A DNA stretch of 64,000 nucleotides from Streptomyces diastatochromogenes (GCF_002242805.1 NZ_MCGQ01000012.1:186001-250000); one strand, 5' to 3'; shown: positions 25,376-34,838, counted from the stretch's first letter. Made by a program: numbers and translations. The notes: generated by a model not told the origin, from the sequence alone.

Positions 25376-26308
25376 TCACCCCGCACCGGACTCCGGCGCC
25401 CGCACCGGCAGCGGATAGGGCGGGGGAGTGCCGCCGAACTCCGGGCAGTGCGCCTGGTGATCGCACCAGCCGCACAGCTTCGTCGGCCGGGGCCGCCACT
25501 CACCGCTCTCCGTGGCCTGCCGGATGGCCTCCCACAGGGCGAGCAGCTTGCGCTCCACCCGCTCCAGGTCGGCGAGGACCGGGTCGTACGTCAGCACGTC
25601 CCCGCTGCCGAGATAGACGAGCTGGAGCCGGCGCGGGACCACCCGCTTCAGCCGCCACACCACCAGGGCGTAGAACTTCATCTGGAACAGCGCGCCCTCG
25701 GCGTACTCCGGTCGCGGCGCCTTGCCCGTCTTGTAGTCGACGATCCGCACCTCACCCGTGGGCGCCACGTCCACCCGGTCGATGATCCCGCGCAGCCGCA
25801 GTCCCGACTCCAGCTCGGCCTCCACGAACAGCTCCCGCTCGGCGGGCTCCAGCCGCGACGGGTCCTCCAGCGTGAACCAGCGCTCCACCAACTGCTCGGC
25901 CTCACCGAGCCAGCGCGCCAGCCGTTCCCCCTCGGGATCGTCGGCGAACAGCTCACCGACCTCCGGCCTGCTCTCCCGCAGCCGGTCCCACTGGCCCGGG
26001 ATCAGCGCCTTGGCCTGCGGCGCGGTCCGCTCCCCGGCGGGCGCGTCGAACAACCGCTCCAGCACGGCATGCACCAGCGTGCCCCGGGTCGCCGCCTCGC
26101 TCGGCTTCTCCGGCAACCGGTCGATCACCCGGAACCGGTACAGCAACGGACACTGCATGAAGTCACTGGCGCGGGACGGCGACAACGAGGTCGGCGCCAT
26201 GGCGGCACGCTCACCCACCGACCCGGCGGCCGCACCGCTGCCGCCAGCTGCCTCTGTGTCCTGGACCGCGCCGGGCCGTGCCCCCGCGTCCTCGATGCTG
26301 CTGTCCAT
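25376..26308 (-). CDS. RecB-family PD-(D/E)XK exonuclease with Fe-S cluster motif
   Basis: A 310-residue Cas4/AddB-like nuclease. The core shows RASDFMQCPLLYRFRV with the first Cys, GTLVHAVLERLF, the catalytic RGIIDRVDV ... VRIVDYKTGKAP (Asp, Asp, Lys) and the C-terminal cluster LCGWCDHQAHCPEF. The four Cys are the set that binds 4Fe-4S in this family. ATG 26308 is taken; an internal Met at 26200 directly before the conserved part is an alternative, since the first 36 residues are low-complexity. It diverges from the site-2 protease gene. A role in DNA repair is inferred. Confidence 0.87.
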   Translation of the reverse strand: MDSSIEDAGARPGAVQDTEAAGGSGAAAGSVGERAAMAPTSLSPSRASDFMQCPLLYRFRVIDRLPEKPSEAATRGTLVHAVLERLFDAPAGERTAPQAKALIPGQWDRLRESRPEVGELFADDPEGERLARWLGEAEQLVERWFTLEDPSRLEPAERELFVEAELESGLRLRGIIDRVDVAPTGEVRIVDYKTGKAPRPEYAEGALFQMKFYALVVWRLKRVVPRRLQLVYLGSGDVLTYDPVLADLERVERKLLALWEAIRQATESGEWRPRPTKLCGWCDHQAHCPEFGGTPPPYPLPVRAPESGAG

Positions 26309-26485
26309 GACCCCAGACCATACGGCCCGGCACTGACAGTGACCCAGCCGTGTGCGGCGTCGGGCATGCCACGGCGGGGCAAACACAGGGGGTGCCGGGG
26401 CGGAAGGTGTCACCACGGCCGCATACCATCGACCCAGACCCTTCCGGCCGGTTGGCGCGGAGGACGCTTCGAACGAGGGGACAGC

Positions 26486-28003
26486 GTGGACGTGAGCGGC
26501 GGGAGCGGGCAGCCGCGGTCCGGCAACGACGAGCCGGCCGAGCACCCCGCAGGTCCTACGGCCCCGGCGACCGGACCCACCGACCACCCCGGGCCCGAGC
26601 CCCACGACGCCCCGACACCCCCGCCTTCCGCGGACCGGGACCCGGACACCACCGGAGACACCCCGACCGAGAGCCCGGACCCTGCGACCGGCGAGGACGC
26701 AGGGGACGCCAGGGACACCGGGGCCGACGGGACCGACGGGGCCCGCGAAGAGGCGCCCGCCACCGGCCCCCGTACCGGATCCGGCGAGCACCGGACCCTC
26801 GCCCACTCCGGGATCGCCAAGGGCGAGCCGCCCCAGCCGCCCGCCAAGGAACCCGGTGGCGGCATCCTCATGGGCCGCCCCTTCGGTGTGCCGGTGTACG
26901 TCGCGCCGAGCTGGTTCCTGGTCGCCGCGCTGATCACCTGGGTCTTCGGCGGCCAGCTCGACCGCGTACTGCCCGAACTCGGTGCCGCCCGCTACCTGGT
27001 GTCCCTGTTCTTCGCCGTCGCCTTCTACGCCTCCGTGCTGGTCCACGAGCTGGCCCACACGGTCGCCGCGATCCGCTTCAAACTCCCCGTCCGCCGCATC
27101 CAGCTCCAGTTCTTCGGCGGCGTCTCCGAGATCGAGAAGGAGGCCGAGACCCCGGGCCGGGAGTTCGTCCTCGCCTTCGTCGGGCCGCTGCTCTCACTCG
27201 TCCTCGCCGGACTGTTCTACCTGGCCATGAAGCCCGTGGAGCCCGACACCGTCCCGGGCGTCCTGCTGGCCGGCCTGATGATCTCCAACCTCATCGTCGC
27301 CATCTTCAACCTGCTGCCGGGCCTGCCCCTGGACGGCGGCCGTATGCTCCGCGCCGTCGTCTGGAAGATCACCGGCAAGCCCATGAGCGGCACCGTCGCC
27401 GCCGCCTGGGTCGGCCGCGCCCTCGCCATCTCGGTCCTGATCGGCCTCCCGCTGCTCAACCAGACCGGCGCCCTCGGCGGTGGCAACGAGGACATCAGCG
27501 GCATGGACACCGTCACCGACGCCCTGCTCGCCGCCATCCTCGCCGCGATCATCTGGACCGGAGCCGGCAACAGCCTGCGCATGGCCCGGCTGCGTGAACA
27601 CCTCCCCGAGCTGCGCGCCCGCACCCTGACCCGACGCGCCGTACCGGTCCAGACCGACACCCCGCTCTCCGAAGCCCTGCGCCGCGCCAACGCCGCCGGC
27701 GCCCGCGCCCTGGTCGTCGTCGACGCCGACGGCAACCCCCTCTCCCTCGTCCGCGAGGCCGCCATCGTCGGCGTACCCGAGCACCGCCGCCCCTGGGTCG
27801 CCGTCAGCGGCCTCGCCCAGGACCTGACCGACGGCATGCGGGTCTCCGCCGAGCTGTCCGGGGAGGAGCTGCTGGACGCCCTGCGGGCCACCCCGGCGAC
27901 CGAGTACCTGGTGGTCGAGGAGAGCGGCGAGATCTACGGCGTCCTGTCCGCCGCGGACGTCGAGCGCGCCTTCGTGAAAGCCATGGCCCGCCCCGCCTCC
28001 TAG
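26486..28003 (+). CDS. Site-2 protease (M50) with CBS domain pair
   Basis: Intramembrane zinc metalloprotease of 505 residues. The first ~125 residues are Pro/Asp/Glu/Thr-rich and disordered. Then follow membrane spans with the zinc motif HELAH (187-191), the partner motif LPLDGGRML (Asp283) and a C-terminal pair of CBS repeats (residues about 380-500) that may sense adenylates. GTG 26486 after GAGGGG is chosen, although the unusual N-terminal tail makes the exact start uncertain. This SpoIVFB-like subgroup with CBS domains is conserved near the proteasome locus in actinobacteria; substrates unknown. Confidence 0.9.
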   Translation: MDVSGGSGQPRSGNDEPAEHPAGPTAPATGPTDHPGPEPHDAPTPPPSADRDPDTTGDTPTESPDPATGEDAGDARDTGADGTDGAREEAPATGPRTGSGEHRTLAHSGIAKGEPPQPPAKEPGGGILMGRPFGVPVYVAPSWFLVAALITWVFGGQLDRVLPELGAARYLVSLFFAVAFYASVLVHELAHTVAAIRFKLPVRRIQLQFFGGVSEIEKEAETPGREFVLAFVGPLLSLVLAGLFYLAMKPVEPDTVPGVLLAGLMISNLIVAIFNLLPGLPLDGGRMLRAVVWKITGKPMSGTVAAAWVGRALAISVLIGLPLLNQTGALGGGNEDISGMDTVTDALLAAILAAIIWTGAGNSLRMARLREHLPELRARTLTRRAVPVQTDTPLSEALRRANAAGARALVVVDADGNPLSLVREAAIVGVPEHRRPWVAVSGLAQDLTDGMRVSAELSGEELLDALRATPATEYLVVEESGEIYGVLSAADVERAFVKAMARPAS

Positions 28004-28041
28004 TGGTCGGCGGCCCCCTCAGGTGCCGGTAGGCTGGTCAC

Positions 28042-28944
28042 ATGTCCGAACCGACCGGTGCCGCCCGCAGGCGCGGGCCCTTCAAGGTCGGGGACCAGGT
28101 TCAGCTGACCGACCCCAAGGGCCGCCACTACACGTTCACGCTCGAAGCCGGGAAGAACTTCCACACCCACAAGGGCTCCTTCCCGCACGACGAACTGATC
28201 GGCGCTCCCGAGGGCAGCGTTGTCCGCACCACCGGCAACGTCGCCTACCTCGCGCTGCGCCCCCTGCTCCCCGACTACGTCCTGTCCATGCCCCGCGGGG
28301 CAGCCGTCGTCTACCCGAAGGACGCGGGGCAGATCCTCGCCTTCGCCGACATCTTCCCCGGCGCCCGCGTCGTGGAGGCCGGCGTCGGCTCCGGCTCGCT
28401 CAGCAGCTTCCTGCTGCGCGCCATCGGCGACCAGGGCATGCTGCACTCCTACGAGCGCCGCGAGGACTTCGCCGAGATCGCCCAGCAGAACGTCGAGCGC
28501 TACTTCGGCGGCCCGCACCCCGCCTGGCAGCTCACCGTCGGCGACCTCCAGGACAACCTGTCCGACACCGACGTCGACCGCGTCATCCTCGACATGCTCG
28601 CCCCCTGGGAGTGCCTGGAGGCCGTCTCCAAGGCACTCGTCCCCGGCGGCATCCTGTGCTGCTACGTGGCCACCACGACCCAGCTCGCCCGGACCGTCGA
28701 GTCCATCCGGGAGATCGGCTGCTTCAACGAGCCGACCGCCTGGGAGACGATGATCCGCAACTGGCACATCGAGGGTCTCGCCGTCCGCCCGGACCACCGG
28801 ATGATCGGCCACACCGGCTTCCTGCTCACCGCCCGCCGCCTCGCCGACGGCGTCGAGCCGCCCATGCGCCGCCGCCGCCCCGCCAAGGGCGCCTACGGCG
28901 AGGACTACGCCGGCCCCAACGCCGACGGCGGCTCCGGCCGCTGA
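28042..28944 (+). CDS. trmI: tRNA (adenine-58-N1)-methyltransferase
   Basis: Methylates A58 in the T-loop of tRNA with SAM. It has 300 residues, like M. tuberculosis Rv2118c. The N-terminal small beta domain (GPFKVGDQVQL ... GSVV) precedes the SAM site VVEAGVGSGSLSSFLL. DRVILDMLAPWE and the substrate region NWHIEGLAVRPDHRMIGHTGFL follow. The ATG is preceded by no clear ribosome site, but TAGGCT lies at 28030-28035, six bases before it, suggesting a leaderless mRNA. It follows the site-2 protease by 38 bp. Confidence 0.93.
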   Translation: MSEPTGAARRRGPFKVGDQVQLTDPKGRHYTFTLEAGKNFHTHKGSFPHDELIGAPEGSVVRTTGNVAYLALRPLLPDYVLSMPRGAAVVYPKDAGQILAFADIFPGARVVEAGVGSGSLSSFLLRAIGDQGMLHSYERREDFAEIAQQNVERYFGGPHPAWQLTVGDLQDNLSDTDVDRVILDMLAPWECLEAVSKALVPGGILCCYVATTTQLARTVESIREIGCFNEPTAWETMIRNWHIEGLAVRPDHRMIGHTGFLLTARRLADGVEPPMRRRRPAKGAYGEDYAGPNADGGSGR

Positions 28945-28970
28945 CCGGCCCCGCACCGAGCACAACGCAA

Positions 28971-29022
28971 GGGCGCCGTGCCCGAGTTCCCGATCGATCC
29001 CGGGAACCCGGGCACGGCGCCC
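28971..29022 (+). terminator. Terminator after trmI
   Basis: Nested stem: GGGCGCCGTGCCCG (28971-28984) with CGGGCACGGCGCCC (29009-29022), and inner GTTCCCG (28986-28992) with CGGGAAC (29001-29007). Strong structure 26 bp after the trmI stop. Confidence 0.8.
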
Positions 29023-29178
29023 GTCCGTTGACACGGCACCGGGATGCGTACGGCCCACGTGCGCGTGTGCTCTTCGCCTGCGGAAATCCGTAACGACCCC
29101 GCCGTTCCCCCGCTCTGTGACGTGTGGCACCATGCAGGCCACCCCCCGCCGGCACAGCCCTCACAGGAGACACTGCTA

Positions 29179-29760
29179 GTGCAGCAATCCGCCGTTCCGG
29201 AGCTCGCCCACACGCACACCCGGCCCATCCACTGGGTCGCCACCGCCACTGCCGTCGCCGGTGTGATCGCCCTGTCCTCCGTAGTGCAGCCCGGCTCGGC
29301 CACGGCCGCCCAGCCGGCCCCCGGCACCGAGGCCAAGTCCGCCCCCGCCGTCGTCGCACCCCCCAGCACGACAGGCGTGGACTTCCCCCTCGACTGCGGA
29401 CCGGTCAAGGCGCTGGTGGTGAAGCAGGCCGCCGGCGACCTGGACGGGGACGGCAGACCGGAAACCGTCGCGGTCGTACACTGCGACGCCCCCATGGGCA
29501 CCCCGCCCGACGGCGTCTACGTCCTCACCCGGGGCACGGACAGCGGCACGGCCCGCGTGGTCGCCACCCTCGTCGACCCCAAGGACCGCCTCACCGTCAC
29601 CGACTTCGCGCTGCGCGCGCGGTCCGTCAGCGCCACCCTGCTCGGCTACTCCTCGTCCGACGTACCCAGTTGCTGCCCCGACGTGAAGACCCCGGCCAAG
29701 TGGCGCTGGAACGGCACCGCGTTCCTGCGCTCCACCCCGGCCGGGGCCCACAGCGTCTGA
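29179..29760 (+). CDS. Putative secreted protein of unknown function
   Basis: A 193-residue protein without a function I can name. GTG 29179 follows AGGAGA. A hydrophobic stretch at residues 18-38 with ATAAQPAP after it looks like a signal peptide or anchor behind an unusually polar N-terminus. The exported part starts with an Ala/Pro linker, then DFPLDCGPVKALVV, a calcium-loop-like DLDGDGRPET, YVLTRG and SSSDVPSCCPDVKTPAKWRWNG. The DxDGDGxxE segment resembles FG-GAP/VCBS-type loops, and several Cys suggest disulfides. It is a single gene between the trmI terminator and the convergent ferredoxin gene. Confidence 0.75.
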   Translation: MQQSAVPELAHTHTRPIHWVATATAVAGVIALSSVVQPGSATAAQPAPGTEAKSAPAVVAPPSTTGVDFPLDCGPVKALVVKQAAGDLDGDGRPETVAVVHCDAPMGTPPDGVYVLTRGTDSGTARVVATLVDPKDRLTVTDFALRARSVSATLLGYSSSDVPSCCPDVKTPAKWRWNGTAFLRSTPAGAHSV

Positions 29761-29778
29761 CCCGGCGAGGGCCCGGAC

Positions 29779-30081
29779 TCACTCCGCGTCGGGCCCGTAC
29801 ACCTCGACCTTGTCCGAAACCCGGCGTACGTGGATGCACTCGCCGGGACACTCCTTCGCCGAGTCCACCACGTCCATGAGCAGCGGCAGCGGCACCGGCG
29901 TCGTGGCCCCCTGGTGCACGAGCAGCTCGTCGTCCGCGCCCTTCACATAGGCCAGCCCGTCGATGTCCAGCTCGAACACCTCGGGGGCGTACTGGGCGCA
30001 GATCCCGTCGCCGGTACACAGGTCCTGGTCGATCCAGACCTCCAGCGCCTCCCCGCCCGGGGCCTCCTGCTGCACGGTCAT
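29779..30081 (-). CDS. Small ferredoxin (3Fe-4S type)
   Basis: A 100-residue electron carrier. Cluster Cys are in DQDLCTGDGICAQYAPEVF (C-x5-C in place of C-x2-C-x2-C) and AKECPGECIHV. The replacement of the middle Cys by a larger gap is the usual mark of the 3Fe-4S ferredoxins that serve P450s and other oxidoreductases in Streptomyces. An acidic C-terminus (VEVYGPDAE) fits. It diverges from arc across 518 bp. The redox partner is unknown; the only P450 in the window is 30 kb away. Confidence 0.9.
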   Translation of the reverse strand: MTVQQEAPGGEALEVWIDQDLCTGDGICAQYAPEVFELDIDGLAYVKGADDELLVHQGATTPVPLPLLMDVVDSAKECPGECIHVRRVSDKVEVYGPDAE

Positions 30082-30599
30082 CTCTCCTGCCGTCGATTCG
30101 CCAGGCGGTGCCCGAGGCGCGAAGGCCAGCCGGGTCCGCTCCAGCGGTTGTTGAACACCTCGACCCTACCTCCGCCCGCTTTCCGGCCGCGTTCGACGGG
30201 GTCCGGGGTTTCCTCCCGGGCCCCCTCGGGTACGACCGCCCGACCGGGGAAGGGAACCCCGGAGCCCGGGGGAACACTTCAAGCCACCCCGACGGTGACG
30301 CCGACCGTCCGAGCCGTCGCTCTGCGTGATGAACACGGGGGCGTCCGCAGCCCTGCCCGCGTACCGGACGACCGGCCCGGAACAGACAACTCCGGCCAGT
30401 CCTGAAGGGTTTTGACCATCCCCGACAAGGAACAAGCCGCTTCCGAATCACGTTGAGTGGGTATTCCCTCCGTGCGAGAGGGAGCGCACCGGGTGACCGA
30501 CGACACACCTTGACAGTCTTTGTGATCTAGGGGTTTCAATCGACACCCACCCAGGTAGGGTCTGGAAGCGTCCAGCTCCCCTTGGAGGAGGTGAGGACC
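30082..30599. other. 518-bp intergenic region between ferredoxin and arc
   Basis: No plausible ORF on either strand. It holds a TTGACA at 30510-30515 without a good partner -10, and the likely arc promoter at 30533-30561. The remainder shows nothing I can assign, which is long for this gene-dense region. Confidence 0.5.
30533..30561 (+). promoter_or_regulatory. Probable arc promoter
   Basis: GTTTCA (30533-30538), 17-bp spacer, TAGGGT (30556-30561), a common vegetative -10 in Streptomyces. The start would fall near 30568, giving a short 5' UTR that ends in the GGAGGAGG ribosome site of arc. The same -35 and spacer occur before pafA. Confidence 0.45.
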
Positions 30600-32366
30600 G
30601 TGGCAGCCCACGACGACGACATGAACCGCGGCATCCGCCCGGGACGAGGGTCCGACGACCCGGCCGGGCAGATCGCCTACCTTGAGCAGGAGATCGCCGT
30701 CCTGCGACGCAAGCTCGCCGACTCTCCGCGGCACACGAGGATTCTCGAAGAGCGGATCGTCGAACTGCAGACCAACCTGGCCGGCGTCTCCGCACAGAAC
30801 GAGCGACTGGCCAACACCCTCCGCGAGGCCCGCGACCAGATCGTGGCCCTCAAGGAAGAGGTCGACCGGCTCGCCCAGCCGCCGGCCGGCTTCGGTGTCT
30901 TCCTGCAGGCCAACGAGGACGGCACGGCCGACATCTTCACCGGCGGCCGCAAACTGCGGGTGAACGTCAGCCCAAGCGTCGAACTCGACGACCTCAGGCG
31001 CGGCCAGGAGGTCATGCTCAACGAAGCGCTCAACGTGGTCGAGGCCATGGAGTACGAGAGCGTCGGCGACATCGTCACCCTCAAGGAGATCCTCGAGGAC
31101 GGCGAGCGCGCCCTCGTGCTCGGGCACACCGACGAGGAGCGGGTGGTACGGCTCGCCGAGCCGCTGCTGGACGTCACCATCCGCCCCGGCGACGCCCTGC
31201 TCCTCGAACCCCGCTCCGGGTACGTCTACGAGGTCGTGCCCAAGAGCGAGGTCGAGGAACTCGTCCTCGAAGAGGTCCCCGACATCGGCTACGAGCAGAT
31301 CGGTGGCCTCGGCAACCAGATCGAGGCGATCCGCGACGCGGTCGAGCTGCCGTACCTCTACCCCGACCTCTTCAAGGAGCACGAGCTGCGGCCCCCGAAG
31401 GGAGTCCTGCTCTACGGACCTCCCGGCTGCGGCAAGACGCTCATCGCCAAGGCCGTCGCCAACTCCCTGGCCAAGAAGGTCGCCGAAGTGACCGGCCAGG
31501 CCGCCGGCAAGAGCTTCTTCCTCAACATCAAGGGCCCCGAGCTGCTCAACAAGTACGTCGGCGAGACCGAGCGGCAGATCCGCCTCGTCTTCCAGCGTGC
31601 CCGTGAGAAGGCCAGCGAGGGCACCCCCGTGATCGTCTTCTTCGACGAGATGGAGTCGCTCTTCCGCACCCGCGGCTCCGGCGTCAGCTCGGACGTGGAG
31701 AACACCATCGTCCCGCAGCTGCTCGCCGAGATCGACGGCGTCGAAGGCCTGCAGAACGTGGTCGTCATCGGCGCCTCCAACCGCGAGGACATGATCGACC
31801 CCGCCATCCTGCGCCCCGGCCGGCTCGACGTGAAGATCAAGATCGAGCGTCCCGACGCCGAAGCGGCCAGGGACATCTTCGGCAAGTACCTCACCGAGCG
31901 GCTCCCGCTGCACGCCGACGACCTCGGCGAGCACGGCGGCAGCAAGGAGACGACCGTCCAGAGCATGATCCAGACGGCGGTCGAGCACATGTACGCCGAA
32001 ACCGAGGAGAACCGCTTCCTGGAGGTCACCTACGCCAACGGCGACAAGGAAGTCCTCTACTTCAAGGACTTCAATTCCGGCGCCATGATCGAGAACATCG
32101 TGGGCCGCGCCAAGAAAATGGCGATCAAGGACTTCCTGGAGAAGAACCAGAAGGGTCTCCGCGTCTCCCACCTGCTCCAGGCCTGCGTGGACGAGTTCAA
32201 GGAGAACGAGGACCTGCCCAACACCACCAACCCGGACGACTGGGCCCGGATCTCCGGAAAGAAGGGCGAGCGGATCGTCTACATCCGTACCCTCATCACC
32301 GGAAAGCAGGGCGCCGACACCGGCCGCTCCATCGACACGGTGGCGAATACCGGTCAGTACCTGTAA
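30600..32366 (+). CDS. arc: Proteasome-associated AAA ATPase (ARC/Mpa)
   Basis: Hexameric unfoldase that recognises Pup and feeds substrates into the 20S proteasome. It has 588 residues from GTG 30600, which follows GGAGGAGGTGAGG. An N-terminal coiled coil ([15 protein letters not shown] onward, residues about 22-80) binds Pup; two OB-type domains follow. Walker A GPPGCGKT is near 272-279, Walker [10 protein letters not shown] near 345, and the SRH region has [20 protein letters not shown]. The C-terminus TGQYL has the penultimate Tyr that docks on the 20S ring. First of the arc-dop-pup-prcBA series, followed by an intrinsic terminator. Confidence 0.97.
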   Translation: MAAHDDDMNRGIRPGRGSDDPAGQIAYLEQEIAVLRRKLADSPRHTRILEERIVELQTNLAGVSAQNERLANTLREARDQIVALKEEVDRLAQPPAGFGVFLQANEDGTADIFTGGRKLRVNVSPSVELDDLRRGQEVMLNEALNVVEAMEYESVGDIVTLKEILEDGERALVLGHTDEERVVRLAEPLLDVTIRPGDALLLEPRSGYVYEVVPKSEVEELVLEEVPDIGYEQIGGLGNQIEAIRDAVELPYLYPDLFKEHELRPPKGVLLYGPPGCGKTLIAKAVANSLAKKVAEVTGQAAGKSFFLNIKGPELLNKYVGETERQIRLVFQRAREKASEGTPVIVFFDEMESLFRTRGSGVSSDVENTIVPQLLAEIDGVEGLQNVVVIGASNREDMIDPAILRPGRLDVKIKIERPDAEAARDIFGKYLTERLPLHADDLGEHGGSKETTVQSMIQTAVEHMYAETEENRFLEVTYANGDKEVLYFKDFNSGAMIENIVGRAKKMAIKDFLEKNQKGLRVSHLLQACVDEFKENEDLPNTTNPDDWARISGKKGERIVYIRTLITGKQGADTGRSIDTVANTGQYL

Positions 32367-32374
32367 AGGCAGGG

Positions 32375-32418
32375 CGGCTGCGGGTGCCCTCGACGGGTAC
32401 CCGCAGCCGACTGTTTTT
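32375..32418 (+). terminator. Intrinsic terminator after arc
   Basis: A 14-bp stem, CGGCTGCGGGTGCC (32375-32388) with GGTACCCGCAGCCG (32396-32409), contains one G-U pair and is followed by TTTTT at 32414-32418. It is among the few hairpins in the window with a true T-tract, so arc is probably transcribed separately from dop. Confidence 0.85.
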
Positions 32419-32598
32419 CAGGCCACGACCGGAGCAGGCAATGACGCAAATGATCTCCCCACCAGCGCAAAGGCGTTCTAGGCTCTTTCCTACCGCCGAG
32501 TCGCGCAGTGCGGGGACGGGCACCGCACACGCACCGGAGCTCCAGCGGTACTTGAGCGGCGCCCACGACCGAGGGTGCCGCCGGGCAAGGAGGGCCGC

Positions 32599-34110
32599 AT
32601 GACCGTACGGCGAGTAATGGGCATCGAGACGGAGTACGGGATCTCCGTCCCCGGCCACCCGAACGCCAATGCCATGCTCACCTCATCCCAGATCGTCAAC
32701 GCCTACGCGGCGGCGATGCACCGGGCTCGCCGGGCCCGCTGGGACTTCGAGGAGGAAAACCCGCTGCGAGACGCCCGCGGCTTCGACCTCGCCCGGGAAG
32801 CCGCCGACGCCAGCCAGCTCACCGACGAGGACATCGGCCTCGCCAACGTCATCCTCACCAACGGTGCGCGCCTCTACGTGGACCACGCCCACCCCGAATA
32901 CAGCGCCCCCGAGGTCACCAACCCCCGCGACGCCGTCCTCTGGGACAAGGCCGGCGAACGGATCATGGCCGAGGCCGCCGAACGAGCCGCCCAGCTCCCC
33001 GGCGCCCAGCCCATTCACCTCTACAAGAACAACACCGACAACAAGGGCGCCTCCTACGGCACGCACGAGAACTACCTGATGAAGCGGGAGACCCCCTTCT
33101 CGGACATCGTGCGCCACCTCACGCCCTTCTTCGTCTCCCGCCAGGTCGTCACCGGCGCCGGTCGCGTCGGCATCGGTCAGGACGGCCACGAGCACGGCTT
33201 CCAGCTCAGCCAGCGAGCCGACTACTTCGAGGTCGAGGTGGGCCTGGAGACCACCCTCAAGCGCCCGATCATCAACACCCGCGACGAGCCCCACGCGGAC
33301 GCGGAGAAGTACCGCCGCCTGCACGTGATCATCGGCGACGCCAACCTCTCCGAGATCTCGACCTACCTGAAGCTGGGCACGACCGCCCTGGTCCTGTCCA
33401 TGATCGAGGACGGCTTCATCGCGGTCGACCTCGCAGTGGACCAGCCCGTCCGCACGCTCCACCAGGTCTCCCACGACCCCTCACTGAAGCGACTGGTCAT
33501 CCTGCGTAGCGGCCGGACCCTGACAGCGGTCCAACTGCAGATGGAGTACTTCGAGCTGTCTCGCAAGTACGTCGAGGAGCGCTTCGGGGCGGACGCCGAC
33601 GAGCAGACCAAGGACGTCCTCTCCCGCTGGGAGGACACCCTGAACCGGCTCGAGAACGACCCGATGAGCCTGGCCGGCGAGCTGGACTGGGTCGCCAAGC
33701 GAGAGCTGATGGAGGGCTACCGCCGCCGCGACGGCCTCGACTGGGACGCCGCCCGGCTGCACCTGGTCGACCTCCAGTACGCCGACGTACGCGCCGAGAA
33801 GGGCCTCTACAACCGTCTGGCGGCCCGCGGACGCATGAAGCGGCTGCTGGACGAGTCCGAGGTCGACAGGGCCCGTACCAAGCCGCCGGAGGACACCCGC
33901 GCGTACTTCCGCGGCCGCTGCCTGGAGCAGTACGCGGACGACGTGGCCGCGGCGAGCTGGGACTCGGTCATCTTCGACCTGCCCGGCCGGGACTCCCTCC
34001 AGCGCGTTCCAACCCTGGAACCGCTACGCGGAACGCGAAATCACGTCAAGGAGCTGCTGGACCGCTGTCGCACGGCAGAAGACCTGGTCAGGGTCCTGTC
34101 AGGCGGCTGA
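32599..34110 (+). CDS. dop: Depupylase/deamidase of Pup
   Basis: Glutamine-synthetase-like enzyme that removes Pup from substrates and, where Pup ends in Gln, deamidates it. It has 503 residues. The N-terminal [12 protein letters not shown] has the catalytic acidic residue, with [23 protein letters not shown] text ([20 protein letters not shown]), the Dop loop region after [11 protein letters not shown] and [27 protein letters not shown] precedes ATG 32599. It is a paralogue of pafA at 38883. Since Pup here already ends in Glu, depupylation should be the relevant activity. Confidence 0.96.
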   Translation: MTVRRVMGIETEYGISVPGHPNANAMLTSSQIVNAYAAAMHRARRARWDFEEENPLRDARGFDLAREAADASQLTDEDIGLANVILTNGARLYVDHAHPEYSAPEVTNPRDAVLWDKAGERIMAEAAERAAQLPGAQPIHLYKNNTDNKGASYGTHENYLMKRETPFSDIVRHLTPFFVSRQVVTGAGRVGIGQDGHEHGFQLSQRADYFEVEVGLETTLKRPIINTRDEPHADAEKYRRLHVIIGDANLSEISTYLKLGTTALVLSMIEDGFIAVDLAVDQPVRTLHQVSHDPSLKRLVILRSGRTLTAVQLQMEYFELSRKYVEERFGADADEQTKDVLSRWEDTLNRLENDPMSLAGELDWVAKRELMEGYRRRDGLDWDAARLHLVDLQYADVRAEKGLYNRLAARGRMKRLLDESEVDRARTKPPEDTRAYFRGRCLEQYADDVAAASWDSVIFDLPGRDSLQRVPTLEPLRGTRNHVKELLDRCRTAEDLVRVLSGG

Positions 34111-34135
34111 GCGCGAGGAGCCGGCACGTGCACCG

Positions 34136-34172
34136 TCCCGGGCGGACAGGGTGGAAATCCCACCGCCCGGGA
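34136..34172 (+). terminator. Hairpin between dop and pup
   Basis: TCCCGGGCGG (34136-34145) pairs with CCGCCCGGGA (34163-34172); an alternative inner stem is GGGTGG/CCCACC. It lies 25 bp after the dop stop. TAGGGT at 34233-34238 further on could be the -10 of a pup promoter. Confidence 0.6.
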
Positions 34173-34282
34173 ATCATCGAGGTGGTCCCCGTACGTTGTC
34201 GAAACTGCGGGGCCGATGTCGGACCCGGCTTGTAGGGTCTGATCATCACCGATCGGCAGGCGAACTGAGCGGGGTGAGGGTT

Positions 34283-34501
34283 ATGGCGACCAAGGACACC
34301 GGCGGCGGGCAGCAGAAGGCGACGCGCTCCACCGAGGAGGTCGAGGAGCAGGCGCAGGACGCGCAGGCTTCCGAGGACCTCAAGGAGCGGCACGAGAAGC
34401 TGAGCGATGACGTGGACTCCGTCCTGGACGAGATCGACGATGTCCTCGAGGAGAATGCGGAGGACTTCGTTCGTAGTTTCGTTCAGAAGGGCGGCGAGTA
34501 A
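34283..34501 (+). CDS. pup: Prokaryotic ubiquitin-like protein Pup
   Basis: A 72-residue intrinsically disordered tag, ligated through its C-terminal Glu to substrate lysines. The composition is typical: acidic, with TKDTGGGQQKATR at the start and the helix-forming Arc-binding segment SDDVDSVLDEIDDVLEENAEDF. It ends FVQKGGE, so Glu is encoded directly and no deamidation is needed before ligation by PafA. ATG 34283 follows GGGGTGAGGG. It is followed by a decayed endonuclease gene and prcB. Confidence 0.96.
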   Translation: MATKDTGGGQQKATRSTEEVEEQAQDAQASEDLKERHEKLSDDVDSVLDEIDDVLEENAEDFVRSFVQKGGE

Positions 34502-34536
34502 CCTTCGATTCGATGGTTGCGGGGGCGCTCGGGTTG

Positions 34537-34838
34537 GTGAACGAAGAGGGTATGAAGCGTTGCGTGCGGTGTGGTGAGTACAAGCCGCGCGCAACGCTCG
34601 CCTGCAAGCGCTGCGAACCCGGATGGCTTGCAGCGGCATTGCCGGGACTCCCGCAACGCATGTGGATCACTGCCGAATGACGGGTAGGGTCCCTGGCGTA
34701 CTGTGCTTCAACTGCAATTCCGGCCTCGGCCTGTTGAGGGACGATCCCGAAGCGATGCACCGAGCTGCCGACTACCTGGAAGGAAACGCGTGGAAGCCAA
34801 CACTCGTAGCACCGGGCGTCTACCAGCTGCCTTCCTGA
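34537..34838 (+). pseudogene. Decayed endonuclease VII-like (HNH) gene between pup and prcB
   Basis: Two pieces of one family in different frames. The N-terminal piece, GTG 34537 or ATG 34552 to a stop at 34680, begins MKRCVRCGEYKPRATLACK with a zinc CxxC pair, then turns into unrelated sequence. The C-terminal piece (frame of 34623-34838) contains [20 protein letters not shown] and then [22 protein letters not shown], the HNH/His-Me core and tail of recombination endonuclease VII. The central part is missing and the frames do not join, so this is a frameshifted, internally deleted remnant. Its last 49 bp overlap the start of prcB in another frame. Confidence 0.75.
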
